Below are positions 22,992 to 35,051 of a stretch of 64,000 nt of DNA, one piece after another; within the stretch, counting starts at the first letter, position 1; the number at the start of each line of letters is the position of its first letter. A program made the translations under genes and the position numbers. Source of the stretch: Parasitella parasitica (taxonomy: Eukaryota; Mucoromycota; Mucoromycetes; Mucorales; Mucoraceae); NCBI GenBank assembly GCA_025201805.1, contig MU619273.1, positions 165,329-229,328 on the forward strand, given 5' to 3'. Below the pieces are notes generated by a model. It was not told the DNA's origin. It ran no database searches and saw nothing but the letters and a program-made list of their open reading frames with translations.

Positions 22992-25900
22992 ATGTCGACT
23001 AATCAAGCTGAAACAGACAAGCTGTCTGCTGATTTGATTTTGAAAGTAGATATTATTAGAGGCCGAAATCTGAATCGAGAAGATGAGGTAAGAAGCTAAT
23101 GTTTGCAGCATATCAAACTGAATTAAATTAACGCCCCCCAACAAGGCAAATATCCCGAACCCTTATGTCAATGTGAGGTTTGGCAGCATTAGACAAAGAA
23201 CAGACACAATCAAAAAGTCGTCAGATCCAGAATGGCTTTGCAGTTTCGAATTCAATTTATCAAATGATATCATTGGTCACAAAAAGAGGTTGAAAGCATT
23301 AAAAAAGCAAGGTTTGTCCATTACCGCTTTTAGCAAAGACAGATTCTCGTCCATCTTTTTGGGCCAAGCAAGTTGGCCACTGGACGAGATGTTTTCTCGC
23401 CCAGACCAGTTTGCTTTCGACGATGCCACGGTAAGCTTGTGAAATTACGCTTTGCTGAGCAAACAGTAATAGGATCGTGTAACACATACTAAAAAAAAAA
23501 AAATGCCTCGATTTTGAATAGGCTAAATGGTATCCCTTATCACGGACTAGTCGTCAACATAGACGTTTTCACCTGAGGAAAAAACGTGGAGATACCACGA
23601 GCACGAACACATCTGACGCTGATCAAGCAGAGATTTGCTGTCAGTTTGGACTATTGTACAAAACAGGCTCAGGCACTGTCATTCCTACAGACTCATCCAC
23701 ATTCGCAGAAGACTGGCAGTTCTTATTAGATGAAGAAGAGGATGACACTGACATTAATGCGCTTTCATCTTCACCTCCACCGGCCTCCACCGCTTCGGCT
23801 ATGCCTGAAATGCAAAAAAGCTCGAGTACCGCATCATTCAGCAGTCGATTTAAAAGACCCTTGAAACAGGACAACTCTACATCATCCATTAATAGTTTAT
23901 CGCCTTCCATCGAGAAGCTACAGCAGCAGCAGCAGCAGCAGCAGCAGCTTCAGAAGCCAAAGAGAACAAGACGATTGAAGAATAAGTTTAGGCGTCGTGG
24001 TAGACGTGGGAGCCGTCGCAACAAGAAGAAGAATTCAGAAGGAGGCTATGCAAAGTTCTATTCAGATGTCATGGGTATTACATTTTTGGAAATCGAGAAT
24101 GCAAAGGACCTTCCACCTGAAAGAAATGTCACCAGGACTGGTTTCGACATGGATCCCTTTGTCATTGTAAGCTACGGCACATCCACATTTAGGACAAGAG
24201 CCATCAGACACAATCTGAATCCTACCTGGAACGAAAAGTTGTTTTTTCATGTCAGGAACACCCAAGAAAATTACAAGATAAAGTTTGCCGTCTACGACAA
24301 GGACAAATTCTCGGGCAACGATTTTGTCGCTTCTCAGGAGATTTCAATTGCTGACATTATTCAAAAGATGCCTACCACCTTAGCTACTCCTACCGCACTT
24401 GAGCAAGGAGATGGCAATGCCACCACTCCCTCGCAGGAAATCGAACGCAATATGGGAAGACATTCAATCCCTTTGAGACTGGCCAAGCCCGACAAATGGA
24501 AAGACAGCTGCCACCCAACCCTGACTATCCGCGCCAAGTTTGTGCCTTATGTCCAAATCAGAAAAATGTTCTGGATTGCCTTGGCGAAAACATGTGATGC
24601 AGACAATTCAAACACAATGAGTCGCTTAGAGGTGCAGGCCATGCTGGAAGCGTTAGGCTCGAATATTTCAGAATCAACGATAGACCATTTCTGGGAGGAG
24701 CACGGCAAAGACTTTGAACAAGACTTGACCATGGATGAACTAGTCGCAAGCCTGGAATCCTTCATCTTGGCTGTTGACACAAAGCAAGACGGCTATGACC
24801 CCAACGCTATCATCGAACAAGAAAAGGATGTTCCTGTCGATGCCAAGAACAACAATACTGTGAATCCCTTCTTTTTGGCAGCGTCGGATGACGAAGACGA
24901 CGATGGTGATGATGATGACGAAGAAGAAGACGAATACGACCTGATTGACGACGATGATGAATTAGACGACTATTATAGTGAAGGTGGTTATTTCTCCAGC
25001 CATGGCGAGTACGATGAGGATGACGTTGATTTAGCTCACTCGGGCTCAACCACCACTGCGCCGCAGTCGCCAGATGAAGCAGATTATGAGGCATTGGCTG
25101 AAGCTGAAGGTATTCAGTATATCGACGGTCCATTGAAGGAGTTGAAGCTGCAGCAAGACAAGGATCTTGATAATCAGCGCACACACAAGATGGCCCAAGA
25201 AAAAGTTATTCGCTTGAATGAATGTCCTATTTGTCACAAGCCTAACCTCTCGAAGCGAGGCCAAATGGACATTGTAACGCATGTTGCCACATGCACTGCG
25301 AATGACTGGACAACTGTAGACAGATTCTTGATGGGTAATTTTGGTTCCGAAGCGCAAGCACAAAGAAAGTAAGCTGTCAGAATGCGAAGGATATGACTGT
25401 AGTCTCTAACGGCACTTTAGGTGGTTTGTAAAACTGGTCAACAAAGTCGGATACGGCAGATATTCAGCTGGAAAAAATAACGCAAATATTATTGTGCAAG
25501 ATCGCTTAACGGGCCAACTAATTGACGAACGTATGAGTGTCTATGTACGTTTGGGTATGAGATTAGTTTATAAAGGCATGCGCTCGGGTATCCAGTCAAA
25601 GACAGGTATATTATATATTAACCGTAACATTGCGTGCGCCGTGTGTTAACAAAGTATAAACCCTGTTTGTAGCCAAGCGAATCTTGGCAAACATGTCTAT
25701 AAAACAAGGCCGTCGATTCGACAACCCACTTTCCAAGAGAGAAATCAACTCATTTATAAAATTCCATCAATTAGATATGAGCGAAGTGTTGGAGCCTATG
25801 GAGAACTTCAACACGTTCAATGAATTTTTTTACAGAAAACTCAAGCCTGGATCTCGTCCCTGCGAAGCGCCTGATAATAAACGAGTAGCCGTTAGCCCTG

Positions 25901-26511
25901 CTGACTGTCGTATGATGGCATTTCCTACCATTGACAGCGCAACCAATATCTGGATCAAGGGTGTTGAATTTAGCATATCCAAACTTTTAGACGACGCAGA
26001 GGAAGCCAAAGCCTACGAAGGTGGTGCATTAGCTATTTTCAGATTGGCCCCACAAGATTACCATCGCTACCATTCGCCTGTGGATGGTGTCATCCGTAAA
26101 ATCCACAGTGTTCAAGGCCAATATTATACCGTCAACCCTATGGCTATACGAACTACTTTGGATGTATATGGTGATAATAAGCGTGATATTGTTCATATGG
26201 AGACCGAAGCCTTTGGCAAAGTCGCCATTGTGTGCATTGGCGCTATGATGGTGGGCTCAATCATCTTGACAGCCGGCGTAGGCGATCATTTAGCGAGAAC
26301 TGACGAATTGGGCTACTTTGCATTCGGTGGCAGCACGCTAGTTGTTCTGTTTGAAAAAAATGCTATGCGTTTTGATGAAGATTTGTTGGAAAACGCAAGC
26401 AACTCGCTTGAGACTTTGGTAAGGAAGTTCTAATATTGTCTGATCATCTTTTACTAACCGCTAAACATAATCCAGGTGCGTGTTGGTAATCATATTGGCG
26501 TGCATCCTTAA
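22992..26511 (+). CDS. Phosphatidylserine decarboxylase, C2-domain (PSD2/PSD3) type
   Basis: CDS join(22992..23087,23146..23430,23522..25368,25421..25605,25673..26418,26476..26511), 1,064 aa; the last exon is 36 nt. It makes phosphatidylethanolamine from phosphatidylserine in endomembranes. Order: C2 domain 1 (LILKVDIIRGRNL, NPYVNVRFG); a Q9 tract and basic linker; C2 domain 2 (LEIENAKDLPPE, DMDPFVIVSYG, NPTWNEKLFF); an EF-hand-like DADNSNTMSRLEV; a very acidic region; a Cys/His cluster CPICHKPNLSKRG...HVATC; and the decarboxylase core (FNEFFYRKLKPGSRP, DYHRYHSPVDG). The autocleavage site reads FGGST about 40 residues from the C-terminus, where Ser becomes the pyruvoyl group. The final intron (GTAAGG...CCAG) is inferred from the ETLVRVGNHIG ending. 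Confidence 0.92.
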
Positions 26512-29500
26512 TGTCACAAAAATCACATGTACCTCTAATGGATCTCGCTTCCATTGTTGTAGATTGAAGCACTGTAAAACAAAGAAATCATACTTTAATT
26601 AATTACCCTTGTCTTGATTTGCCATTAAATATTCATTTGATGTCTATGTGTAACAATAAACGAGCATCCCACACACACACACACACACACATACCGGCGA
26701 ATGCGTGACCATATCTCCAATTCAAGCAATGATAATTGAATTGAATAAGATTGGCGAAGGTTGGTGACGATATGATTTTCTTGTTTGTTTGTGGATAGCA
26801 AACCAAATTCCCAAAGAAGAAAACTGATATTGCAACGGTGTGTTTCTTTTAATTCCATTGAATGACCTTTAGTTGATAGGCAGGCATTGAACAATATTGT
26901 TGTGTATAAAATACCAGACCTGTTGCCATTATACCCAAGATATCGATTAGCTTATCCAGTGACAAATTACTTGGTTCTGGGATACTTTCTATTTAATTTC
27001 AGATGTTTACAGAAGGAAATTCAGACTATTTCAGTGAATGTTCCTTTTGAGAGTGGATGAAAATAAAATTGGCTTTGTCCAATAAAGAATTGAAATACAG
27101 TCTGCCATTTGCAGTTTCTGAAAAAAAAAAAAAAAATTCAAGTAAACGATAAAAGTCATGGTGATTGCGATACTATATATAAGGGTTTCCGTTAATATAT
27201 TTTTTTCTGATAAAAGCAAAGAAGTTTTTGGGAGAAGAAAAATGCCTCCGTAAAAAGATTTCAAGTGGGGATTTCCATATTTAGAGAAAAAGACTAATTG
27301 CTTTGTTTTATTCATAGTGAAGATACGGAGAGAAAATTTTGTCTTTAAGTTCAAGGTAATCTTTAAAAAAGGTTGTGGTTGTCTATCGACAAACATTTGT
27401 GATTCTGGGCGTAAATGTGTTTGTTGACTTTGGATCCAAAACCTTTAATTGGATTCAGGAACGGAGAGCAAGGTTGAAGATAAACACAATTATGTCTTTG
27501 GGATTTCATAAATTTCTATACAGATAATTTTTTATGAATGGGTGTGTTATCCTGGTAGCAGATTGTTTCCTTTTTTCTGGCATTTTCTTATACCTTCAGT
27601 TGACCCGGCGTCATTCAGTGTAGAAGGTCTTGTCAGACAAGTACCGAGCTGGATTCTCTTATATCCAGTTTCACAGTAGAACAGCTAGTCAAACCTGTGC
27701 CATTTTTTCCATTATATTGGAATAGTTCAAATGTGTGTGTCTTTGCAAAGCCAGCATAGATTTTGGGCATATGATTTTCTTTTTTTTTTTTTTTTTTGGC
27801 CTGTACGAACTTCAAAATAAGGCATAGACTGTAAAAGACAATGTTTAGCACTCTCAAGCACAAAAACAAGAAATTCAAAGTAATGCATTAGACTATAAGG
27901 CACCTTTAGATTTACGTATTTGCATAGCTTAGAGCAAGTTTTCGTACTTTTCAAGTTGACAAAAGACGAAGGTAACGACTTTTCTGACTTTTTTTCGGAA
28001 AAGTATTTTTCACAATCGGAGCGTGAGATTGTCAGGCCAGGTACTGACATGCAAGCGCTACCATTAGAAAGCCAAAAAGCACATCATTCAAGTAAATTAG
28101 TTTGAATTTTTTTTCTCTTGAATTGGGTAATTTGTGGCTTCTCAAAGCTAAATGCCTTCTTCACAATAACACGATTTCTCATTGATAGCGGAGATTAAAC
28201 ACGTCCAAAATGAGAAAGGAAAAATTCTTTCAAAAACTCCATTTGGACATTTCGAAAACTAAATTACTTCTTTGAGGCAAGATATCATTCTTTGGTACTA
28301 TGCATAACACGGCTGTCAGTCTATGATAATAGCTGTATTTTTGGGCGCTCTACACGATTGTATAATTTCATGATCCCTGTATGCTTACGAAAGGAATTTT
28401 GCTGAAAAAACTTCAAAACAGTTCAAGAGGGAAAAGTCAATATTTTGCTTAATCAGAGCGCATTTTCAGTCTTTCAGATCAAGGAATGGTCTTTTACGAT
28501 CATTTTCCTCTAATATATGCTATAATAAAAAGTTGCATTTTTGGGGTCTAAATCGAGGATAATGCATAATCGATGATTTTGTATGCGTGGATACAAGGAA
28601 AAAATCAAAAAAATCCGTCATTTTACATCGAAAAAAAAATCATGCTCAAATTGCACCAAAATCATATATAATATTGTTTTTTCCCAGTGGATACTATTTC
28701 TAGTGTTTTCAGGGCATTTTTGATTATGAAATCAACCAAAAAATGGCATACAAAGCTAAAGTTCTTGCTTTAAGCTGCAAAAAAATATCTATCTGGAGAT
28801 GACACTTCTATAAAGTAAGTATTTTTGATATCACAAGTATATCTTTCTTCATGTTTATATGATAAAACATGTATGGCTTATTGAGTTGGAAGTAGAAGAG
28901 GATAATTATTGAACATTTAGCTGCAATAAGCCCTTCTTCTGTGTGAATGATTCTTAAGTTACTAATTGCTAGTGACAGGGAAGTCCTATGACCATTGTTG
29001 CTTATAATAATACTTCTTTTGCACCACTCTACAATAAATTTAACGACCATACAGTTATCCAAAGTTCTTCTTAACGCTTCGATATCACACAAGTATTGAC
29101 CTGGACCACAAGTTCATTTTATTGTACAATTTACTTGATAAACATGGCTAAATCTCTCCTGATCTCGTCATAAAAGAAAAAATACCAGATTTGTGCAACT
29201 TTGAGTATATATTACGACAGGTAATTTAAAGTTGTGCTTTATTGACACGTTTCACTAATAAGCAAATCAATTATTGACCTTGTTTGCTTGACACTGTAAA
29301 ATGGAAGAAAAAGAATGATTCCATTGATGTTTGATATCTGAACCCGACAATTAGGGATGATCTATTTTGCGAGTAGAAGATTGCTTCAAATCGAGGCATT
29401 TACTGCTTTAAAAGTAAAAAATGTCCCAGTTTTGCTAAAAGAAAAGGGGAAGAAACAAGTAAGTATAGCAATATGTTGTCTAATCGAAAAGATAAAAGCG

Positions 29501-29937
29501 CTTGGCGAAACCTTATGTCAGAGTATAATTTTTAGGTAGCAAGGGTCAAAATTGACCAGAACATTTAATTTTCTGCTATCAAAAAAATTTTGATAAAACA
29601 TTACGTCTGTAGAGGTAAAAAAGAAAAGGCTAAACTTGCTGATTCATTTTTCAATCTTATATAACGGCTTATAATTTACATATATAAGTGCTTGCATTTC
29701 AAGCAAAAACGGATGGATAAGCTTTCGAAGTTAAAAAATAAATTCTGCATTTTAAACTATTATAGATAGTAGTTGCACAAAATAAAGTAAATTTAATATA
29801 ATGAGCAGAAAAGAAAATTAAGAAAAAAATCCTCGATGTAAATTACTGAAATAGTAGATTTTATATGAATAAGTTTAGTGTGTATGTTCTGATATCAGAA
29901 AAATGTAGAGAGGCATACATGATTTATTACTAAAGGA
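26512..29937. other. Gene-poor AT-rich 3.4-kb region
   Basis: No convincing CDS. Contains an AC dinucleotide run at 26670-26691, several poly(A/T) tracts and short minus-strand frames (27727-28050, 28808-29092) that look like decayed coding or chance. Candidates for degraded mobile DNA but no transposase motif was recognised. Confidence 0.5.
26670..26691. repeat. AC dinucleotide microsatellite
   Basis: About ten tandem AC units directly read from sequence. Confidence 0.9.
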
Positions 29938-31206
29938 CTACATGTAGTTGATAAGCTTGCAAGAACCTCCTTGATAAATATCAACAGTGGTGATCTTATG
30001 AGACTTGTCCAATTTCTCGTAGTTGTCCATAGCGTAAACGTAAAAGTCAACGTGTTTCCCATTAAAGCTCCAAGATTGATCATCAACCAGCAAACAGCCG
30101 TTATGTGCTTTGCTGGAACCAGGAACCTTCCAACCGACAAGAGCAGGGACAAAAATTTTAGTATTTTTCTTGATATCGTTGGAAGCGATAGTAACATAGG
30201 GACGAAGAGGAGTACCAAACGAAGTTAAACCGAAGGGATCAGAATCCTTGTCGACTAATTCGAAACACTTGTAGCCAGAGCAGCTGCAACCGCCAAGGTT
30301 GACAATCTTGGATCCAACAACACCAGTGCCTTCCATGACAAGAGCATCAGCATAATTTTCACCAACAGAGCCGATGGTTTTACCACTGCATGTTTTGACA
30401 CTGACACTCTTGCCACCTGTGTAATCACTGGGTTGAGCGATCCAGTAATAGGTGAAAGCAGACTTGGATTGTAACTTCTTGCGAACTTCCTTCTTGGAAG
30501 AGGATTTCTTGGAAGTCTTCTTGGTAGTAGTCTTTTTAGCGGCCAAACTGGAAATTTTGGAAGAGCCGCCCTTGACGCAATAAGACTTGCCAGTGTCGAG
30601 GTTATCACAGTTGGAGTGAACTTGTGAGTTTAACTTGTAGAAAGTACTCAAGCTAATACCATTCGCCTTGGCCAACTTTGCGCATGTATCAGAATCAGTA
30701 ACTAACAATATATAATATGGTCAGGACCTTGTTTTTTTGTGCATCATTTATTGTTAGTCACCTTTGTGAGTCTTAGAACATCCAGAGGCGCTATCAGATG
30801 AAGATGATGAAGAACTGGACTTCTTGACACAGTACTTTTTGCCATTGTTAAGATTAGGGCATCCGTTCTTGATTTGGGGGTTCCAATCGTAAATGTTTGA
30901 TAAAGTAACACCGTATTTCTTGGCGAGTTTGACACAGCTATCACTACCAGAAACTGTATGATATTTGGCACAATCAGTAGCACGCTTTGTTAAAACATGA
31001 GATTCTTCATCAAATTCTTCAGATAATTCAAAATTGATATCATCGGTATCATCAAGATCGAAAGCTGAAAGATAGGATTCAGAGAGTTTTGTAGCACCAT
31101 CATGAACAACAGCAATGTCGTTGGCAGCGTTCGCAGGTTGAACAAAACTTCCACTATTGAGTAAAATGAACCCAAGTGTGGCTAAAGAGAGAGATTTGAA
31201 ATACAT
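29938..31206 (-). CDS. Secreted LysM protein with cysteine-rich barrel-like C-terminal domain
   Basis: CDS complement(join(29938..30701,30762..31206)), 402 aa. Signal peptide (SLATLGFILLNSGSFVQPANA), an acidic propeptide, and a Kex2-type site VLTKR at about residue 75. Two LysM modules follow: CAKYHTVSGSDSCVKLAKKY with YDWNPQIKNGCPNL, and CSKTHKVTDSDTCAKLAKAN with YKLNSQVHSNCDNL. The second is assembled across a 60-nt intron. A Ser run and Lys-rich linker lead to about 190 residues containing GGCSCSGYKCFELVD and GCLLVDDQSWSFNGKHVDFY. The latter resembles 3D/double-psi-barrel proteins (weak call). LysM domains bind chitin or other GlcNAc polymers; roles in wall remodelling or masking of chitin are possible but not shown. 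Confidence 0.82.
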
Positions 31207-31247
31207 TTAAAATCTAATTGATTGGTTTGTCGTTTTCTGGAAGTTAG

Positions 31248-31255
31248 TTTATATA
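31248..31255 (-). promoter_or_regulatory. TATA box of the LysM gene
   Basis: TATATAAA on the minus strand, about 42 bp upstream of the ATG at 31206. Confidence 0.4.
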
Positions 31256-31488
31256 GAAAAAGACAATCTGAAGATTCGGAAAAGTACCGCAGAAAGGGAG
31301 AGGCAGAGGAAATCTGTTAAAGAAAGGAAGGGGGAGGAAGAGGGATGAAGTTTTTCAAACAATAATTGAAAAAAAAGAGAGAAAAAGAGCTCGCTTTATG
31401 ATAGCTTGTAAAGGTTATATACATTTTACTCTGGAAGCAACATGTAGGACAAGTTACACTTCACCAAATAATGCAATCAATTATTTGT

Positions 31489-31502
31489 GTTGCCATGGCG
31501 AC
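31489..31502. promoter_or_regulatory. RFX-type X-box, one mismatch
   Basis: GTTGCCATGGCGAC: two half sites of the X-box consensus GTNRCC-N2-RGYAAC with a single mismatch in the right half. Lies between divergent genes, 283 bp from the LysM ATG and 755 bp from the OB-fold ATG. Confidence 0.45.
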
Positions 31503-32027
31503 TTTTCCGCCAATTCTATGTGTGTGCCCAAAATTATACATCTTTGAATATCAATTGAAGGTAGTTATCTAACAAGAAAAAACTTTACAGAGAAGGCTCC
31601 TGCCACTGTTTTGCACATCTATACACATGTGTATCCTGTTTTGCGTTATCTTGATTTTGACATGTCAGAGCATAAACAAACAATGCAGTAGTATGAACCT
31701 ACAACGGAAAGGTATACACTAATGATTGGTTGATTCATCATCATATTACTTTCTTTTGGGTTTCTTAAAAAGGAGATCATCCTCACTTTACCTTTCATAG
31801 TTTAATCTTCTTTTTTTATTTCTCATGTACCACATAGTATATTTGAGAAACATCCGAGAAACAAAATAATATATGGGTACAATTTATTCTAAATGAGGGG
31901 ATTGATCAGTTTGTATCATCATGGTCATAAATTGTATTGCAACCAAACATTATTGAAACGAAAAAAAAACATGTTCAATGACTTGATCCAGCGCTGCCAC
32001 GACAACAAGAACACCCACACTGACCAC

Positions 32028-32041
32028 GTTACCCTAGTAAC
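32028..32041. promoter_or_regulatory. RFX-type X-box, perfect consensus
   Basis: GTTACCCTAGTAAC matches GTNRCC-N2-RGYAAC exactly and is an inverted repeat. It lies 216 bp upstream of the OB-fold gene ATG. RFX/Crt1-type factors in fungi repress DNA-damage genes through such sites; binding here is inference. Confidence 0.5.
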
Positions 32042-32256
32042 CGTTTCCTTGTATCGTAGCAACTGGATGGATATCCCTGGACCAGCTCTTACCAATACTT
32101 GCGAACCCTTGGCTCATTGACACAATGTAAAATGACGATGCGCGTTCTCAAACGCGATCTTATTTTTCTGGTTTTGAGTAAGCGATCGTTTTCATATTTT
32201 TATTTTTACAATCATTTCCTTTTTACGATTAAATAATATATAAAAATACATTCAAA

Positions 32257-33166
32257 ATGAATAAAATAAACATTCCTGAAGAAAATTTGTGCTGCCACCA
32301 TATACTGTTCATCAAAGATGTTGTAAACTCGACATTTGTAACAAGCGAAAATTGCTTCAAAACAGAATCCACTCGATTAAGATACAGAAAAGCCAGGTCA
32401 GTCATTCACCCTTTTCAGAAATGCATGGGCACGCATTCACATTCAATTTGACTCATAGGTTGAATGGAATCATTGTAGTTGCACAGAGACCTTTATTGTT
32501 AAATGAAGTAAATCATATTTGGTTAGGTGAGATTGTTACAGAAAGAAATTTGCTCATTCTTAATATCCAATACTTTAATTAAATATAGACGATGGCACTG
32601 GTGTCATTAAGGTCATACTATCTCTCCCCCTTGTCTCGAGGAAAGATTCGTTTTTGATTGAGAAAGGCGCCTCTATTACTGTATTTGGCGCTGTTCAATG
32701 TTTGGATGACAGTAACGAAATTGTTTTGCATTGCAATGGATTCAAAGTCGAAGAAGATGGAGGAGGCGTTAGTGAAATTCATCATTGGCTCAAAGCCATT
32801 GCAGAAAGACCAAATAATTTATCAGCAACACAAGCCAACATGTTTTACAGCATCTCGTCTTTTCCATCGCCAACTAGATTATTAAACGACAGCTTTATGG
32901 CTTCCCCATTGCGTGATTTCAATGCTGCAAATACTGGGTATTTATGGTCCCCCGATCACGCTTTTGCGACTTCAACGCCATTGAGGGCAGTAATGAAAGA
33001 GGAAATAGACTTTGATGACGATGAGTTTGATAGTTTCGGTGAGATTGACCTTGTTGCATTAGAAAACAATGCTCTTCAGCAGCAACAGCAACAAATGCAA
33101 CAAATGCAACGACAACCAATAGTGAATAAACGTAAATTCTCATTGTCAATGGATGGTTGTGAATGA
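32257..33166 (+). CDS. OB-fold protein, RMI2/STN1-like (putative genome-maintenance factor)
   Basis: CDS join(32257..32396,32459..32526,32589..33166), 261 aa, introns of 62 nt each. The spliced core reads RLNGIIVVAQ...HIWLDDGTGVIKVILS, then KGASITVFGAVQ and EIVLHCNGFKVEED, HHWLKAI. The DDGTG turn followed by a strand is the OB-fold signature of RPA2, STN1 and RMI2. The order (GxxV, DDGTG, KGxxxxVxGxVQ, then a helix with HxxW) is closest in my reading to RMI2, the Bloom-complex subunit, but STN1 is not excluded. The C-terminal 100 residues are disordered, acidic, and end with a Q/M tract and KRKFSLSM. An X-box pair in the promoter fits a DNA-damage role, as inference. Confidence 0.68.
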
Positions 33167-33306
33167 TCCCCCCTATACGATAGCAATGAAACCCAATCAA
33201 TATGCTGCAGTGACTTTATTGTCATCAAAAGTAGATATAATTTGACATCCATTGGAGAAAAAGAACCTCTGCTTCTTTCAAGTTTTATATTCTTTTCGCA
33301 TACAAA

Positions 33307-33775
33307 ATGCTAGAACTACAACATAATAAAGATAAAATATCGCCTGAAGATCTTCAGTATATTGAAAGAGTAGGTTGTTTTTTATTATTATTAATTTTCT
33401 TGAATGATGTTGGATTAAAGATTTTGAATAGAAATACCTTGACTGGATGGATAAGCAGGATGATACCAAAGCAATCGAATTGAACGTCATAGAGGATTGC
33501 AAAATCACAGATCTTTATGGATGCCTGCTAGGGATCTTTTCTAAATTAGGTGTATTCGATACATTAAATACATCTGAAAGTCGGTTTTTGGATTTTCTGG
33601 TTGATGTTCGAGGCAAATATCAAGAAACACATTATCACTCGTTTTATCATGCTACTGATGTGGTCATTGTTCTGTATTATATCGTAATGGGTTTGAAAGC
33701 AAAAAAGTACTTTACAAACGAAGAGGTTGCTACTTTGTTCATTGCTGCCATTTGCCATGATGCTGNNNNNNNNNN

Positions 33776-33820
<45 letters not shown>

Positions 33821-34726
33821 GATTGCTAATGATCCATCTTCTAGTACGGCTACAATAACGATTACCATGTAAAGTTCAAGACTGAGCTTGCCCGTCATTA
33901 CAACAACACCTCGGTCCTTGAATCCTTATCAGTAGATATTGCCCTTGAATTGACAGAAAAGCATAAAATCACCACTGCCACTGATATAGATATGATGAGA
34001 AGTTTGATCTTGGCAACAGACATGTCGTCTCATTATGAATTATTGAATAAGGCAGGCGAATTAGAAGATATCGTGTCAAAAGTAAATCACTGGGATGAGC
34101 AAGACAGCTGTAGTGAGTTTGACGAAAGTTCAGCTGCTTCTGAAACATTGTCAATCAGCAGCCAGCAACGATTTCCTTCTCCATCACCACTGGATCAGTC
34201 TCAAAGACTATCATTTGCTTGTATCTTGCTGCATGCAGCTGATATCAGCAATACTGTCCGTTCTTGGAATATCTCCAAGCAATGGTCAGACTTGATTATC
34301 AAGGAATTCTTTAGACAGGGAGATGCTGAAAAGCTGGCTGGCTTACAAGTTTCTCCAGGAATGGATCGCAATTCAGCTTCTCAGGCTACTGTCAGCTTGA
34401 AATTCGGTGATTATCTCGTGAAACCCTATTTCGAAGCAGTAAAAGGTTTATTACCCAAGGCCCAAGTATTTATTGATAATCTCGAAGAGAATAAAGCCAA
34501 ATGGCTCGAATTAGAAGCAAGTTCCATGTCTACCTCAATCGGTATCTCTGAATCTGGCGCTACCACAACACCAATACGACAATTCAGTTCACCGGCAGGT
34601 ACAGTGATAATCCAACCCACTGTAAACCACTCAAAAGCCAGCGCAATACCCATCCTACGAGCTGCAACCCACCCTAGTGTATTTCATGCTTCACCAACCT
34701 CATCTAGAAAAAATAGTTTAATATAA
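33307..34726 (+). CDS. 3',5'-cyclic-nucleotide phosphodiesterase, class I (interrupted by assembly gap)
   Basis: Visible exons: 33307..33369, 33432..about 33765, and 33845..34726; the middle is lost in ten Ns and a 43-nt poly(A). Class I PDE features: HYHSFYHATDVVIVLYY (first metal-binding His motif), FIAAICHDA directly before the gap (the HD motif), then after the gap GYNNDYHVKF, NNTSVLE, LLHAADISNTVRSW and FFRQGDAEKL. The usual His-Asp-His-Pro-Gly residues fall in the lost segment. The post-gap exon begins after TTCTAG at 33844. It hydrolyses cAMP and/or cGMP, opposing the adenylate cyclase-PKA pathway whose catalytic subunit is encoded at 39.6-41.2 kb. The C-terminal 100 residues are Ser/Thr-rich. 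Confidence 0.88.
33766..33818. other. Assembly gap (10 N) plus 43-nt poly(A)
   Basis: Ten Ns at 33766-33775 followed by A at 33776-33818, inside the phosphodiesterase gene. The poly(A) probably represents a collapsed or misjoined low-complexity intron edge. Confidence 0.9.
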
Positions 34727-34950
34727 GAAAAATAGCTATGGCCACCAGAACTTCTCAATTGTATATTTTAGCGCATATCGCATATTGTTACAATTTTTTT
34801 TTTTGGCTTGCTGTATGAATCGTATTATTGTATAAATAAAATATCGCTTAAACAGGTTTTTAAGGAGTTGATTTATTATTTATTTGATGATATGTGAAAT
34901 ATTGTTGATCGGATGCCACGTTTTTCACATTGTCCTACATGACCCAAAAG

Positions 34951-34958
34951 TATAAAAT
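34951..34958 (+). promoter_or_regulatory. TATA box of the RGS gene
   Basis: TATAAAAT 94 bp upstream of the ATG at 35052, followed by a pyrimidine-rich stretch (CTTTTCTTCTTTCTTT). Confidence 0.45.
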
Positions 34959-35051
34959 TGAAACTTTTGTCATATAAACAAATATGGATCCAATCTTACC
35001 CTTTTCTTCTTTCTTTATTCACACACACTGAGCTATGTATATTTAAAACAA

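Larger units (their letters stand above)
31207..32256. other. Divergent intergenic region (LysM gene / OB-fold gene)
   Basis: About 1.05 kb. Near the LysM gene it is purine-rich on the plus strand. It carries two RFX-type X-box palindromes (listed separately). A frame at 31893-32120 runs over one of them and shows no motif. Confidence 0.55.

Noticed and set aside
28808-29092. 94-codon minus-strand frame in the gene desert
   Set aside because: Not annotated as a gene: no motif, promoter or splice context; kept only as a possible relic.
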